Positions 45,141-53,787 of a stretch of 64,000 nt of DNA are shown here, piece by piece. Source of the stretch: Candidatus Hydrogenedens sp. (GTDB lineage: Bacteria; Hydrogenedentota; Hydrogenedentia; Hydrogenedentales; Hydrogenedentaceae); NCBI GenBank assembly GCA_035361075.1, contig DAOSBX010000008.1, positions 40,235 through 104,234 on the forward strand, written 5' to 3'. Each line of letters opens with the position of its first letter. Positions within the stretch are counted from its first letter, which is position 1. The position numbers and the translations under genes are program-made. The notes under the pieces are model-generated. The model saw only the letters and a list, made by a program, of their open reading frames with translations. It did not search any database and was not told the DNA's origin.

Positions 45141-45185
45141 TGGGGAGGGTACTGTGCAGGGTAGTGAGGGCTGTGTGTGTGTGGT
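45075..45185 (-). ncRNA. Candidate C-rich small RNA
   Basis: Read on the minus strand, this GC-rich stretch within an AT-rich gap contains several C-rich motifs (CCCTCAC, ACCCTCCCC) and ends in a strong hairpin whose 21-base loop includes CCCCCCTCCT, complementary to Shine-Dalgarno sequences. Six T's follow. C-rich loops of this kind are used by several known bacterial small RNAs to cover ribosome binding sites. The 5' end is not defined and no convincing promoter is seen. It does not match SRP RNA, 6S RNA, tmRNA or RNase P RNA by eye. Plus-strand transcription cannot be excluded. Confidence 0.35.
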
Positions 45186-45801
45186 AACTTAGATATGAAA
45201 TATTTTTGGTTGGGAGGAAGGCCTTTTTTTAACATGAAAGCTAATATGTTTTTGAGGTTGAGAAAGGCCAGATTCAAAATAAAAAGTAGGCTATAATATA
45301 CCTCACTTTCTACACAATTTGGTGAATTATTCAAATGTCAAAGAGCGAGATTAATTTTACCTTTTTCTCTTCTATATTCTTTTATACTATAAACGTCAAA
45401 AAAGTTTCAAAAGTTTACAACGTTTATAATAAATTCTATAAAATACATTATATATTAAATTTTCTTCAAATTTCAATCAATATTATAGCACAAAAAAATT
45501 GGAAAATCAAGTTTTTTATCAAAAATTTTTATATCAATTATTTTAACATAAATTGGATTTAGATTATAGGACTACTATTTGAATATTTTGGTTTCTGGAG
45601 GATGTAGATTTATTTTTGAGATTGTATTTATATTATTGTAGTTATTCTAGAGCATAAAAGGTGCTTAGACTATGAATCAAGTGTTGTTTATATAACATTT
45701 AGTTTAATATGTGTAAAGATTTAAATAGATTTTTAATAGTGGTATAGAGATATGTTAACGTTATGATTGATATTATGTTATGATTTTTGTGATTTAAGGT
45801 T
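45186..45801. other. Gene-poor AT-rich gap
   Basis: This stretch is very AT-rich and I see no credible coding region. A short inverted repeat (GGCCTTT at 45220 and AAAGGCC at 45263) and a TATAAT at 45292 are present, but neither is convincing alone. Small open frames here lack ribosome binding sites and normal composition. Confidence 0.6.
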
Positions 45802-46299
45802 TTAACTTTTTTGTGAGATGAGAACTACAGCAAATGCGGAGATGGCTTCTTCTTTGCCTTCTGGTCCGACGCCTTCATTCGTTTTTGCTTTTACGGATGT
45901 GCATTCCAAAGGAATTTGAAGAAGTTGGCTTAGGACATCACGCATGGATTTGATGTAGGGTTTAAGTTTGGGTTGTTCGGCAATTATTGTCGTATCGAGA
46001 TTTACGATTTTCCAGCCATTTTGTTGTAGGACTTGAACGGTTTGTTTTAGTAATATTTTGCTATCGATATTTTTATATTTAGGGTCTGTATCGGGAAAGT
46101 AAGTTCCGATGTCACCTAATGCTAATGCCCCTAAGATGGCGTCGATAATGGCATGGATAAGGACATCAGCATCGGAATGGCCTTGTAGACCTTTATGATG
46201 GGATATCGTCACTCCGCCGATAATAAGGGGACGTCCTTCAGTAAGTCTGTGTAGGTCGTAGCCTATGCCGATTCGATGTATGAAGTTATGATTAGTCAT
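45802..46299 (-). CDS. ispF: 2-C-methyl-D-erythritol 2,4-cyclodiphosphate synthase
   Basis: 165 residues. The metal-binding pair is in GIGYDLHRLTEGRPLIIGG, and GHSDADVLIHAIIDAILGAL is the family signature; GDIGTYFPDTDP and the C-terminal GVGPEGKEEAISAFAVV also match. It makes the cyclic diphosphate intermediate in the non-mevalonate isoprenoid pathway. The start overlaps the end of ispD by 8 bases. Confidence 0.97.
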   Translation of the reverse strand: MTNHNFIHRIGIGYDLHRLTEGRPLIIGGVTISHHKGLQGHSDADVLIHAIIDAILGALALGDIGTYFPDTDPKYKNIDSKILLKQTVQVLQQNGWKIVNLDTTIIAEQPKLKPYIKSMRDVLSQLLQIPLECTSVKAKTNEGVGPEGKEEAISAFAVVLISQKS

Positions 46300-46984
46300 T
46301 TTGGATTATCTTTATTAGGTATTCGCTTAATCTGATATCGAATGGTAATGTAATTTTTATGTTTATGGGGTCTCCAATGACAATGCTAACATTATACCCC
46401 ATTTCATGGACAAGAGTTGCATCATCGGTGTAGATTATGCCTTTTTGTTTTGCTTGTTCGTGTGCGGATTGGATAATTTCTTTTTTGAACGATTGTGGTG
46501 TTTGACATTCATAAAGATATTTTCGGTTAGGGGTATTTTTCAGGAATAATTGTTCGTCTATCTCAAGGATAGTATTTGTTACAGGAATTGCGACGGTTGC
46601 GGAACCGAATTTAATTGCTTTTTCTATGGAGTCGGTGACGCAGTTAAGAGGAACGAAAGGTCTTGCACAGTCGTGAATCACGACAATGTCTGTTTTTTTA
46701 TGTAAATATTGCAGTCCGTTATATACGGAATGTTGTCTTTCATGTCCACCTTCAACGAAGGTGCATGGTGGAAGATTGTATTTTTGGATGATTTCTTTTT
46801 CAAAGGTATTGATACAGTTTGGTGGGACAGCAATGATAGGCGGGGCTATCCAATGTAGATTTAGGAGTCTTTTTAATGTCCAGTAAAGTATAGGTTTGTT
46901 TCCGATAGGGACTAATGCTTTAGGAATTCCTTTTCCTAATCTGCTTCCGAATCCGCCTGCGGGTATGAGGAGTTGTGCATTCAT
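46292..46984 (-). CDS. ispD: 2-C-methyl-D-erythritol 4-phosphate cytidylyltransferase
   Basis: 230 residues with the nucleotidyltransferase signature LIPAGGFGSRLGKGIPKALVPIGNKPI, then VVIHDCARPFV and TDDATLVHEMG. It activates methylerythritol phosphate with CTP, two steps before IspF acts. It overlaps ispF by 8 bases and the PIN/TRAM gene by 4. The order PIN/TRAM-ispD-ispF is the one also known from Firmicutes (yacL-ispD-ispF). Confidence 0.96.
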   Translation of the reverse strand: MNAQLLIPAGGFGSRLGKGIPKALVPIGNKPILYWTLKRLLNLHWIAPPIIAVPPNCINTFEKEIIQKYNLPPCTFVEGGHERQHSVYNGLQYLHKKTDIVVIHDCARPFVPLNCVTDSIEKAIKFGSATVAIPVTNTILEIDEQLFLKNTPNRKYLYECQTPQSFKKEIIQSAHEQAKQKGIIYTDDATLVHEMGYNVSIVIGDPINIKITLPFDIRLSEYLIKIIQND

Positions 46985-48033
46985 GAAACTAATGATTGAA
47001 ATCGAGTGAATATCATTCTACCTGCTGATGTTTGAAGAATACTTGTAACGATGACATTGATTGTGTGTCCGAGATAAGGTTTGCCTCCATCAATAACGAC
47101 CATTGTTCCGTCATCGAGGTAGCCGATACCTTGTCCTGTTTCTTTTCCTTCTTTGATAACTTTTATTTCCATTTGTTCATCTGGTAGTAAGATAGGTTTT
47201 AGTGCATTTGCGAGGTCATTGACATTTAATACACGGACGCCTTCAATTTGTGCTACTTTGTTTAGGTTAAAATCAGTAGTTAAGATTGGGGCATGATATT
47301 TTTTTGCAAGGGTTACGAGTTTAGCATCAACTTCACGGACATCTTTTGGATTTTCTTCGATAATCTCGATTTGACATTCGGAGGATTCCTGTAATGCTTT
47401 TAATACATCTAAGCCTCGTCTTCCTTTGGCTCTACGGAGTATGTCCGTTGAATCGGCAATATTTTGTAATTCACGTAGGACAAAACGAGGGACAAGAAGT
47501 GTTCCTTCGAGGAATCCACTTTTACATATATCTGCAATTCTGCCATCGATGAGTATACTGGTATCTATTATTTTGACATTACTGAAATTTGTTCCTTTCT
47601 TTTGGACGGCTGTTATTAGAGATTCCCAATTAGAGGCGCGAGTTATACCGAGGATAATACCAATAAAACCGAATATGAGAACTAATGAAACCATGACGAA
47701 AATACGGAGGGTGAGTTCGGCTTGGGGTGCCCAGAAGAAGATATATTGGCCGATGAAATATCCTGCGACCATAGCGAGAACAATGGCAACTAAGGCAGGA
47801 GCAATACGTTCATAAATTTCTTGAGTTATAAACTGGATTGCAAACAGAATAGCGATGGCTAATATGGCACCTATTATTCCCCCTAAGACAATCCAGATTT
47901 TTGCGGAGAGCCCCAATAGTAAGGCGTGATTATTTCCTGGGTCGGTTAGTTCGCCCGTGAGATAATATGCCCACATTATCCCCATAATTATACAAGCTAA
48001 CACGAAAACAACTTTAATAATTTTTATAACCAT
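46981..48033 (-). CDS. Membrane PIN-TRAM domain protein (YacL-like)
   Basis: 350 residues. Four predicted membrane helices fill about residues 5-130. A PIN nuclease domain follows (about 152-270), with acidic residues in KIIDTSILIDGRI and in LTTDFNLNKVA. The C-terminal TRAM domain (about 285-345) contains EGKETGQGIGYLDDGTMVVIDG and would bind RNA. It is probably a membrane-bound RNase or RNA-binding protein, with substrate unknown. It overlaps ispD by 4 bases. Confidence 0.93.
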   Translation of the reverse strand: MVIKIIKVVFVLACIIMGIMWAYYLTGELTDPGNNHALLLGLSAKIWIVLGGIIGAILAIAILFAIQFITQEIYERIAPALVAIVLAMVAGYFIGQYIFFWAPQAELTLRIFVMVSLVLIFGFIGIILGITRASNWESLITAVQKKGTNFSNVKIIDTSILIDGRIADICKSGFLEGTLLVPRFVLRELQNIADSTDILRRAKGRRGLDVLKALQESSECQIEIIEENPKDVREVDAKLVTLAKKYHAPILTTDFNLNKVAQIEGVRVLNVNDLANALKPILLPDEQMEIKVIKEGKETGQGIGYLDDGTMVVIDGGKPYLGHTINVIVTSILQTSAGRMIFTRFQSLVS

Positions 48034-48316
48034 TTTTTATAAACCTTTTTTTGTTAATCCCTTTGTATAATAATTTATCATTATTCTTTTTGTTTTTTCA
48101 AAATGCGTTTTGTAGATTTTCTATAATACGAACGTAATTGATATTTATGATATTTATATGAGGAAGGATATGTTCCTTAACTAAATATTAAGTATGTATT
48201 ATGTCTTTTGTGGACTTATTCTTTTGTTATGAATAATAGGGGTGAATGTGAATTTGGAGAATATTGATTTGGTTCATGTTTGGTATTTTTAATCTTTTAT
48301 TAAAAATGGTGACTTT

Positions 48317-49138
48317 TTATTCAGGGATTTTTGAGATGATTTCTTTAACTAATGTTCTGAGTAAAGGTTCTATTTTTTGTGCGGTTGCGATGATATGTTC
48401 GATGTTTGCGGGTTGTAGAGCGTCTGGGAAACACTCATCGGTAATTGCAGAGAAACCGAGTACTTTTAGTCCTGAATGGACGGCGACAATAACTTCAGGA
48501 ACGGTGCTCATACCTACGGCGTCTGCACCGATGGCTCGTAGGAATCGGTATTCTGCTCGTGTTTCCAGACATGGTCCTGCCACGCCAACATATACTCCTT
48601 TTTTGATGGGTATTTTTAGGTCAATAGCAGTGTTTTCAGCAAGAGCAATAAGTTCTTGTGAATAGGGTTCGCTCATATCTGGGAAACGTGGACCTAACGT
48701 ATCATCATTTGGACCAATTAATGGATTGTCGCCCATAAGATTAATATGGTCTGTAATAATCATTAGGTCACCTGCTTTGAAGAGGGGATTCATCCCGCCT
48801 GCAGCGTTTGAGACAATGAGTATTTTTACTCCTAAGGCTTTTGCTACGCGAACAGGGAATGTTACTTGTTGCATAGAGAATCCTTCATAATAATGGAACC
48901 GTCCGGATAGGGCAAGGACTTTTTTGCCTGCGAGTTCGCCGACAATTAATTCGCCACCATGAAGGGAATCGTCTGGGAAATGGGGGATTTCTTGATATGG
49001 AATATTTATTTCGCTGTTGATAATTTCTTTTAAGGTTCCTAATCCTGTTCCTAAAATAATGCCGATTGAAGGATGAGTGTTTGTGGCACTTCGTATGACT
49101 TTGACGGATTCGTTGATTTGTTCTCGTAGTGTGTTCAT
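48317..49138 (-). CDS. Purine nucleoside phosphorylase
   Basis: 273 residues of the trimeric PNP/MTAP family: GIILGTGLGTL for phosphate binding, GRFHYYEGF, SNAAGGMNP, and AGPCLETRAEYRFLRAIGADAVGMSTVPE. The Glu of CLETRAE and the Asn in the late segment needed for purine contact look conserved, which favours inosine/guanosine cleavage over methylthioadenosine. It serves purine salvage. The stop of the DUF167 gene is 13 bp upstream of its start. Confidence 0.93.
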   Translation of the reverse strand: MNTLREQINESVKVIRSATNTHPSIGIILGTGLGTLKEIINSEINIPYQEIPHFPDDSLHGGELIVGELAGKKVLALSGRFHYYEGFSMQQVTFPVRVAKALGVKILIVSNAAGGMNPLFKAGDLMIITDHINLMGDNPLIGPNDDTLGPRFPDMSEPYSQELIALAENTAIDLKIPIKKGVYVGVAGPCLETRAEYRFLRAIGADAVGMSTVPEVIVAVHSGLKVLGFSAITDECFPDALQPANIEHIIATAQKIEPLLRTLVKEIISKIPE

Positions 49139-49151
49139 AATAATCTCCCTA

Positions 49152-49457
49152 TTAATTTTGGTTATTTAATTTGAGAAGTTCAGATTTTTTTTGAAGGAAT
49201 ATTGATTTAAATTCTTCTGGTAATTCTAATAACTTATCTCTACTTGTTTCGCCCTGGATGATTTTGATTTTTGTTTTGCTGATATTTAACCATTTTGATA
49301 GGAGTTCAAGTAATTTTGTATTTGCTTTTCCTTTTTCAGGGGGAGCATTTACACGCACAGCAATTATATTATCCTCTCTTAGATAGATAGATTCAGAGTG
49401 TGCAGAAGGAATGATGTGTACTTTGAATTTGAATGTTGATTCTTTTTTGTATTGCAT
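49152..49457 (-). CDS. DUF167/YggU family protein
   Basis: 101 residues covering the DUF167 fold, with AVRVNAPPEKGKANTKLLELLSKWL and KIIQGETSRDKLLEL as signatures. The function of the family is unknown. It ends 13 bp before the purine nucleoside phosphorylase start and probably shares its transcript. Confidence 0.92.
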   Translation of the reverse strand: MQYKKESTFKFKVHIIPSAHSESIYLREDNIIAVRVNAPPEKGKANTKLLELLSKWLNISKTKIKIIQGETSRDKLLELPEEFKSIFLQKKSELLKLNNQN

Positions 49458-49554
49458 AACAGGGTTATTATGAATTTGTTGGGTTCTACTATTTTTATAT
49501 TTTATGAAAGTGAGTCATAAAATTCAATAATTGAATTCATTTTAAAATAAAATT

Positions 49555-49638
49555 GGGAGTCTTGATTTTGAGTGCTAATTTATAAATTATAAAACCTGAA
49601 TAGTCAGTTTAATCAAAATTCACTCAAATAAGACTCCC
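49555..49638. repeat. 84-bp imperfect inverted repeat
   Basis: Arms at 49555-49574 (GGGAGTCTTGATTTTGAGTG) and 49621-49638 (CACTCAAATAAGACTCCC) pair with two unpaired bases. The 46-base AT-rich interior also holds small palindromes. It could end transcription of the small zinc-ribbon gene, or be a MITE-like element. No target-site duplication or second copy was seen in this window. Confidence 0.65.
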
Positions 49639-49689
49639 TACATGAATGAGACATAGAGGACGATTCAATTGTAAAACAATACAACTCCG

Positions 49690-49896
49690 TCATTGATTTC
49701 TTTTTGGCAAGGTCACATTATTTGACCTTGTATGATTATAGACAGGAGTTGTTGCGGAAGTGGTGATTTCTGGCATCTCACCGAAATATTCTTCATAACA
49801 GCCCACATGCCAGTACTCACCATCTAAATCGATAGCTTCGTCGAACTGGAACTCGATGTCCTCTATGTACTCGTTACAAAGAGCACAACGTTTCAT
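49690..49896 (-). CDS. Small zinc-ribbon-like protein
   Basis: 68 residues from ATG at 49896, which has AGGTGAT five bases upstream; a GTG nine bases earlier is less likely. CxxC at the start (KRCALCNEYIED) and HxxC mid-protein (EYWHVGCYEEYF) form a likely zinc site resembling half of a LIM or treble-clef finger. The last 25 residues are Thr/Asn-rich. Function unknown. A 270-bp AT-rich leader separates it from tatD. Confidence 0.65.
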   Translation of the reverse strand: MKRCALCNEYIEDIEFQFDEAIDLDGEYWHVGCYEEYFGEMPEITTSATTPVYNHTRSNNVTLPKRNQ

Positions 49897-50178
49897 TTTA
49901 ATCACCTCGCTTTCTTTTTGTATGTTAAGGTTTATTGTTTATTATAAAAACAAAAACATCAAAAAAAGAATTTCACTTTTATTTTATATTTAACGAACCC
50001 CCTACCTAAGTGAAATACAGGTCCAAAGGGATTACATAATATTTATACCATAAATAATCCTGAAAGTCAAGTAAAAAATCGATTAAAACAGAAAAATAAT
50101 AAAAATCTGTATATTATTATCAGTCAATAATTTACATATATTTATGTATTTTTTTATTTTATTTTTCAAAAAAAATTT

Positions 50179-50943
50179 TTATAAATTAAAAATTTTTTTT
50201 GCATTTTTTGTTGTTTGAGAAGCAATTTCATTTTCTGAACATTTTAAGTATTCAGTGAGATTTTTAATTACAAGAGTGATGTTTGACGGTATATTTCGTG
50301 TATCACTTTTTCCTGCAGGTGGGATATCAGGGCTGTCTGTTTCTATTAATATTCTTTCTGGGTAAATAGTATTTAATACGTGTTGTCTTTTTTTACTATA
50401 TCTGTATGTGATACCACAACCGAAAGAGAAATAGAAACCGAGAGGGAGTAGTTGCTCTACGATTTCGACACTTCCTTTGAAGGCATGGATGATGCCACCT
50501 TTTTGGGGCATACCAATTTTTTTTACGATGCCTGTAAGTTGAGAGAATGCCCCTCGACAATGGATGACTACAGGTATATTTATTTCTTTTGCAATTTCTA
50601 ATTGACGGATGAAAAATTTTTCTTGTAAATCGTAGGACGGAGTATCAATTTTCAGGTCTAAACCTATTTCCCCAATGGCTACAATTTTTTCTACTGAGTC
50701 TGAAGTTAAACGATTCAAGTCGTCGAAAAATTCTTCTTTTATATACCATGGATGGATACCCCATGTACATTCAATTTCTGGATATTTTTGGGAAAGTTCT
50801 AACGATTTATCCCATTGAGAAGGCTCGACGGAAGAGGTGATAAGTTTTATGATGCCTATTTTTTTAGCGTCGTCTAAAACAATATCCAGGTCATTGCTGA
50901 ATTCTTGTGCTTCTAAATGGCAATGCACATCAATAATTTCCAT
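50179..50943 (-). CDS. TatD-family metal-dependent hydrolase
   Basis: 254 residues of TIM-barrel amidohydrolase fold. Metal ligands lie in IDVHCHLEAQEF, GEIGLDLK, VIHCRGAFSQL and HAFKGS, and the late ETDSPDIPP carries the conserved Asp. TatD proteins are 3'-5' DNA exonucleases or deoxyribonucleases in some species. The C-terminal region is very AT-rich. It is divergent from the gene at 51040. Confidence 0.94.
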   Translation of the reverse strand: MEIIDVHCHLEAQEFSNDLDIVLDDAKKIGIIKLITSSVEPSQWDKSLELSQKYPEIECTWGIHPWYIKEEFFDDLNRLTSDSVEKIVAIGEIGLDLKIDTPSYDLQEKFFIRQLEIAKEINIPVVIHCRGAFSQLTGIVKKIGMPQKGGIIHAFKGSVEIVEQLLPLGFYFSFGCGITYRYSKKRQHVLNTIYPERILIETDSPDIPPAGKSDTRNIPSNITLVIKNLTEYLKCSENEIASQTTKNAKKIFNL

Positions 50944-51039
50944 TTTTGTTGTCCTTCATTAGTATAATTAATGATACTTTATTTTATGATTGGGAGTATA
51001 CTGAACGTATTATAAATGTAATTACAGGAAGGAATTTAA

Positions 51040-52980
51040 TTGAATAATCGGTGTAATGCGAAAATAATTGTTGATTGTCCTTCTTTTCAAGGAGGTAATG
51101 AGATATCAGGTTTGTGGCGTTGGATATGTGAAGGTAACTGGGCATGGGGTCTTGCTTCACCTCCTGGGAAGGGTAGAAGTCATTTAAATTATTTAAAACA
51201 GAAAGAGATTACACCGATAATCACTTCTTTTTTGGCACATCCTGAAAGTCGGCAACGTTTTTTTGAAGATAATAATATGTCTTTGATTAGACCTGAAGAT
51301 GCCCTTGCCCCGTATTTTGATATTTTTGGAAACAAATTTATATGGGAGGGATTTACAGAAGAAGATTCTTCGGGAGTAGGTTTTTCTCGTTGTTTATTAC
51401 AGAATCAACCCAGTTCCCATAAAGAAGCGGAGGAACGGTTTGAACAGTTTTTGAGAGAAGGATTATCTGAGGTGTGTAAATATGCTCCAAATATTCATAA
51501 ATGGGGTAGATGTGGTTATGCAAGTAGTACGCATACGTATGCGAAACTTGGTTTGGATTGTGTATTACTTGAAAGGGCAAATGATGATGTTGATGATTTA
51601 CAGACGGGGATTGCATTTTTAAGGGGAGCAGGGAAGCAATATGGATGTTCTTGGGGAGTTGATTTTTCTCTTTGGTGGGGTGTTTTTTATGGGTGTGTTC
51701 AGAATTTGCCCTGCTCTTATCATCGTCGGAATTGGTTGATTTCTTATTTTTCTGGTGCAGATTATATGTCGGTTGAAGGTGGCGATTTGCTCTGTTCGCC
51801 AGAGGGCAAATTATCTGTTATGGGTTCTGAATTTGAAGCATTTTCTAAGTGGATAAGTAAGAATAAACGGGGAGTGGCATACACACCTGTTGCGGTAATA
51901 CTTCCATCTTCTCATGGTTGGATTACACCGCCATATTGGGAGACACAGTCATTTGCATGGAATTATGCACGATTGCGGAGGGAGCCTGGTGAGAAGGGGA
52001 TAGATGGTTTTTTTGGAATGTGTTTTCCTGGAAGTCAATTTGCGATGGACCCTTATCCGTTAGGTTGTTATGAGGAAAATGACCCTCCATCAAGTCCATT
52101 TGCATTGTCATGTATTACTCCACGTTATGCACCTTCACCAAAGAATATTTTTTATAGTAAGTCATATATTCCTTTTGGTAAATTTCGAAATAGGAAAGGG
52201 GCGAATCGGTTTTTAAATGAAAATAGAATAGAACCTGCTCCATATCGACCAATGGGGGTAAGCCGTTGGGGAGATATTTTTGATGTATTTACTGATGAGG
52301 TAAATGTAGATGTATTGAATGAATATAAGGTTGTGGTGGTTTTGGGACCTTTAATAATTTATGAGGAATTCCGTAAGAAGTTATTGAGTTATGTAAATTC
52401 TGGGGGGATACTTATTCATTCTGCAGGTACAGTAGGACCTGATGATTATGACTGGTTAGGAATACAGATATTACCTGAATTGCATGTGGGATACAGATGG
52501 CAGTGGGAACAGACGGGTTGGATTAATGAGGCATTTCGTTATGTTCCTTCTAATGTGGATTCACAATCTCATGTTTTGGCATGGGCTAATAAAGGTTCAC
52601 CTTTAGTTGTTTGTTCTCATTTTGGGAAGGGACAAATATATACCTGTCTTGTGCCGTGGTTTGAGTCACCGATGTTTTGTTTGGCAGGTGTTGCGGTTAA
52701 GTTGTTTGATTTCATTTTTAATTCTTTGATTCCGATTTCTATTGAAGGACCTCCATGTGAGTGGTTGGTTACAAGTGAAGAAGATAGCCAGACGATTATT
52801 TTAGTAAATCATGCAGATTTTGAATGGGAAGGGTCTATCCGATTTGTTAACCCCGATTATGATGGTAAAGAGGTTTTTGAGCTATTTAGTGGGACGAGGT
52901 TTGTAAATAGAAAAGATACTAACATAAAAATTAGAGTTCCTTCTTATGATGTTGGTGTGTTCCGATGCTATAAAACATGA
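51040..52980 (+). CDS. Large glycosidase-like protein of unknown function
   Basis: 646 residues starting at TTG with AGGAAGGAA upstream; no signal peptide. The N-terminal 370 residues look like a TIM barrel (CGYASSTHTYAKLGLDCVLLERAND, GADYMSVEGGDLL) rich in Trp, Tyr and Cys. A later flavodoxin-like domain at about 425-480 (EYKVVVVLGPLIIYEEFRKK, YVNSGGILIHSAG) resembles the middle domain of GH42 enzymes. I assign only a glycosidase-like fold; E249 in the VEGGD strand could be catalytic. It is divergent from tatD. Confidence 0.62.
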   Translation: MNNRCNAKIIVDCPSFQGGNEISGLWRWICEGNWAWGLASPPGKGRSHLNYLKQKEITPIITSFLAHPESRQRFFEDNNMSLIRPEDALAPYFDIFGNKFIWEGFTEEDSSGVGFSRCLLQNQPSSHKEAEERFEQFLREGLSEVCKYAPNIHKWGRCGYASSTHTYAKLGLDCVLLERANDDVDDLQTGIAFLRGAGKQYGCSWGVDFSLWWGVFYGCVQNLPCSYHRRNWLISYFSGADYMSVEGGDLLCSPEGKLSVMGSEFEAFSKWISKNKRGVAYTPVAVILPSSHGWITPPYWETQSFAWNYARLRREPGEKGIDGFFGMCFPGSQFAMDPYPLGCYEENDPPSSPFALSCITPRYAPSPKNIFYSKSYIPFGKFRNRKGANRFLNENRIEPAPYRPMGVSRWGDIFDVFTDEVNVDVLNEYKVVVVLGPLIIYEEFRKKLLSYVNSGGILIHSAGTVGPDDYDWLGIQILPELHVGYRWQWEQTGWINEAFRYVPSNVDSQSHVLAWANKGSPLVVCSHFGKGQIYTCLVPWFESPMFCLAGVAVKLFDFIFNSLIPISIEGPPCEWLVTSEEDSQTIILVNHADFEWEGSIRFVNPDYDGKEVFELFSGTRFVNRKDTNIKIRVPSYDVGVFRCYKT

Positions 52981-53016
52981 TATATTTTTGGATTTATAAA
53001 TGAGGTGTTGAAATAT

Positions 53017-53787
53017 ATGATATGTTTTTCTGTATTAGGTAGTGGAAGTTCGGGAAACGCAACATATATCCAGAGTTCTTGTCGTTCAATTTTGTTAGAT
53101 TGTGGTTTTAGTTTGCCACAAATAAAGAAGAGGATGGAATATTTGGGGAGAGATATATTGGATTTGGATGCAATTTTGATAACACATGAACATACAGACC
53201 ATGTATGTGGTTTGAAACGATTACTTTCTATTTGCGATATACCAGTATTTATGACTCGTGGAACATATTGTGCACTGCAAGGGTTATTTGATAGCAATAA
53301 GAATATTGAGATATTTGAATCGGGTGACTCAATAGCGGTTGGGGATATTTATGTTCAATCCTTTGCGGTGACTCATGATGCTGGTGACCCTGTGAATTAT
53401 GTTATTTCGCATTCTGGTGTACGGGTTGGTTTTGCAACAGATTGTGGTTATCCTTCAAAGTTAATGATAAACAAACTTAAAGGCTGTCACGGTTTGATTG
53501 TAGAATCGAACTATTGTCCGGATATGTTAATCAACGGTCCATATCCCGCACATCTTAAACAAAGGATAAAAGGTCGGTATGGCCATCTTTCAAACCAGCA
53601 AATGTTACAGATTGTGTCTGAAGTTATGGATGAAGCCTTGCGGGTTTTAGTGCTTGCTCATATTAGTGAAAATAATAATCATCCTGAAATTGTAGCACGG
53701 TTGGTGCGTGAAACTATAGGCAGTAGAGATATTCAATTATGGATAACCAATCAGACACACCCAACGCCATTGATTCATTTAAGTTAG
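53017..53787 (+). CDS. MBL-fold hydrolase of the YycJ/WalJ type
   Basis: 256 residues from ATG at 53017 (GAGGTG nine bases upstream; a GTG at 53005 is possible). The metallo-beta-lactamase motif is THEHTDHVCGL, preceded by GSGSSGNATYIQ and followed by AVTHDAGDPVNYV and SNYCPDML. The layout fits the WalJ family, linked to cell wall or DNA maintenance in Firmicutes. The next gene starts within its last 49 bases. Confidence 0.9.
   Translation: MICFSVLGSGSSGNATYIQSSCRSILLDCGFSLPQIKKRMEYLGRDILDLDAILITHEHTDHVCGLKRLLSICDIPVFMTRGTYCALQGLFDSNKNIEIFESGDSIAVGDIYVQSFAVTHDAGDPVNYVISHSGVRVGFATDCGYPSKLMINKLKGCHGLIVESNYCPDMLINGPYPAHLKQRIKGRYGHLSNQQMLQIVSEVMDEALRVLVLAHISENNNHPEIVARLVRETIGSRDIQLWITNQTHPTPLIHLS

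Noticed and set aside
45075..45185. SRP RNA, 6S RNA or tmRNA
   Set aside because: The characteristic conserved cores (the SRP tetraloop/helix 8 motif, the tmRNA T-arm) are absent.
45098..45334. 78-residue minus-strand open frame
   Set aside because: It runs through the GC-rich hairpin and its product resembles no protein; the RNA structure explains the conservation signal better.
45335..45562. 75-residue plus-strand open frame
   Set aside because: It lies in an extremely AT-rich gap, has no ribosome binding site, and its Phe/Asn/Ile/Lys-rich product looks like translated noise.
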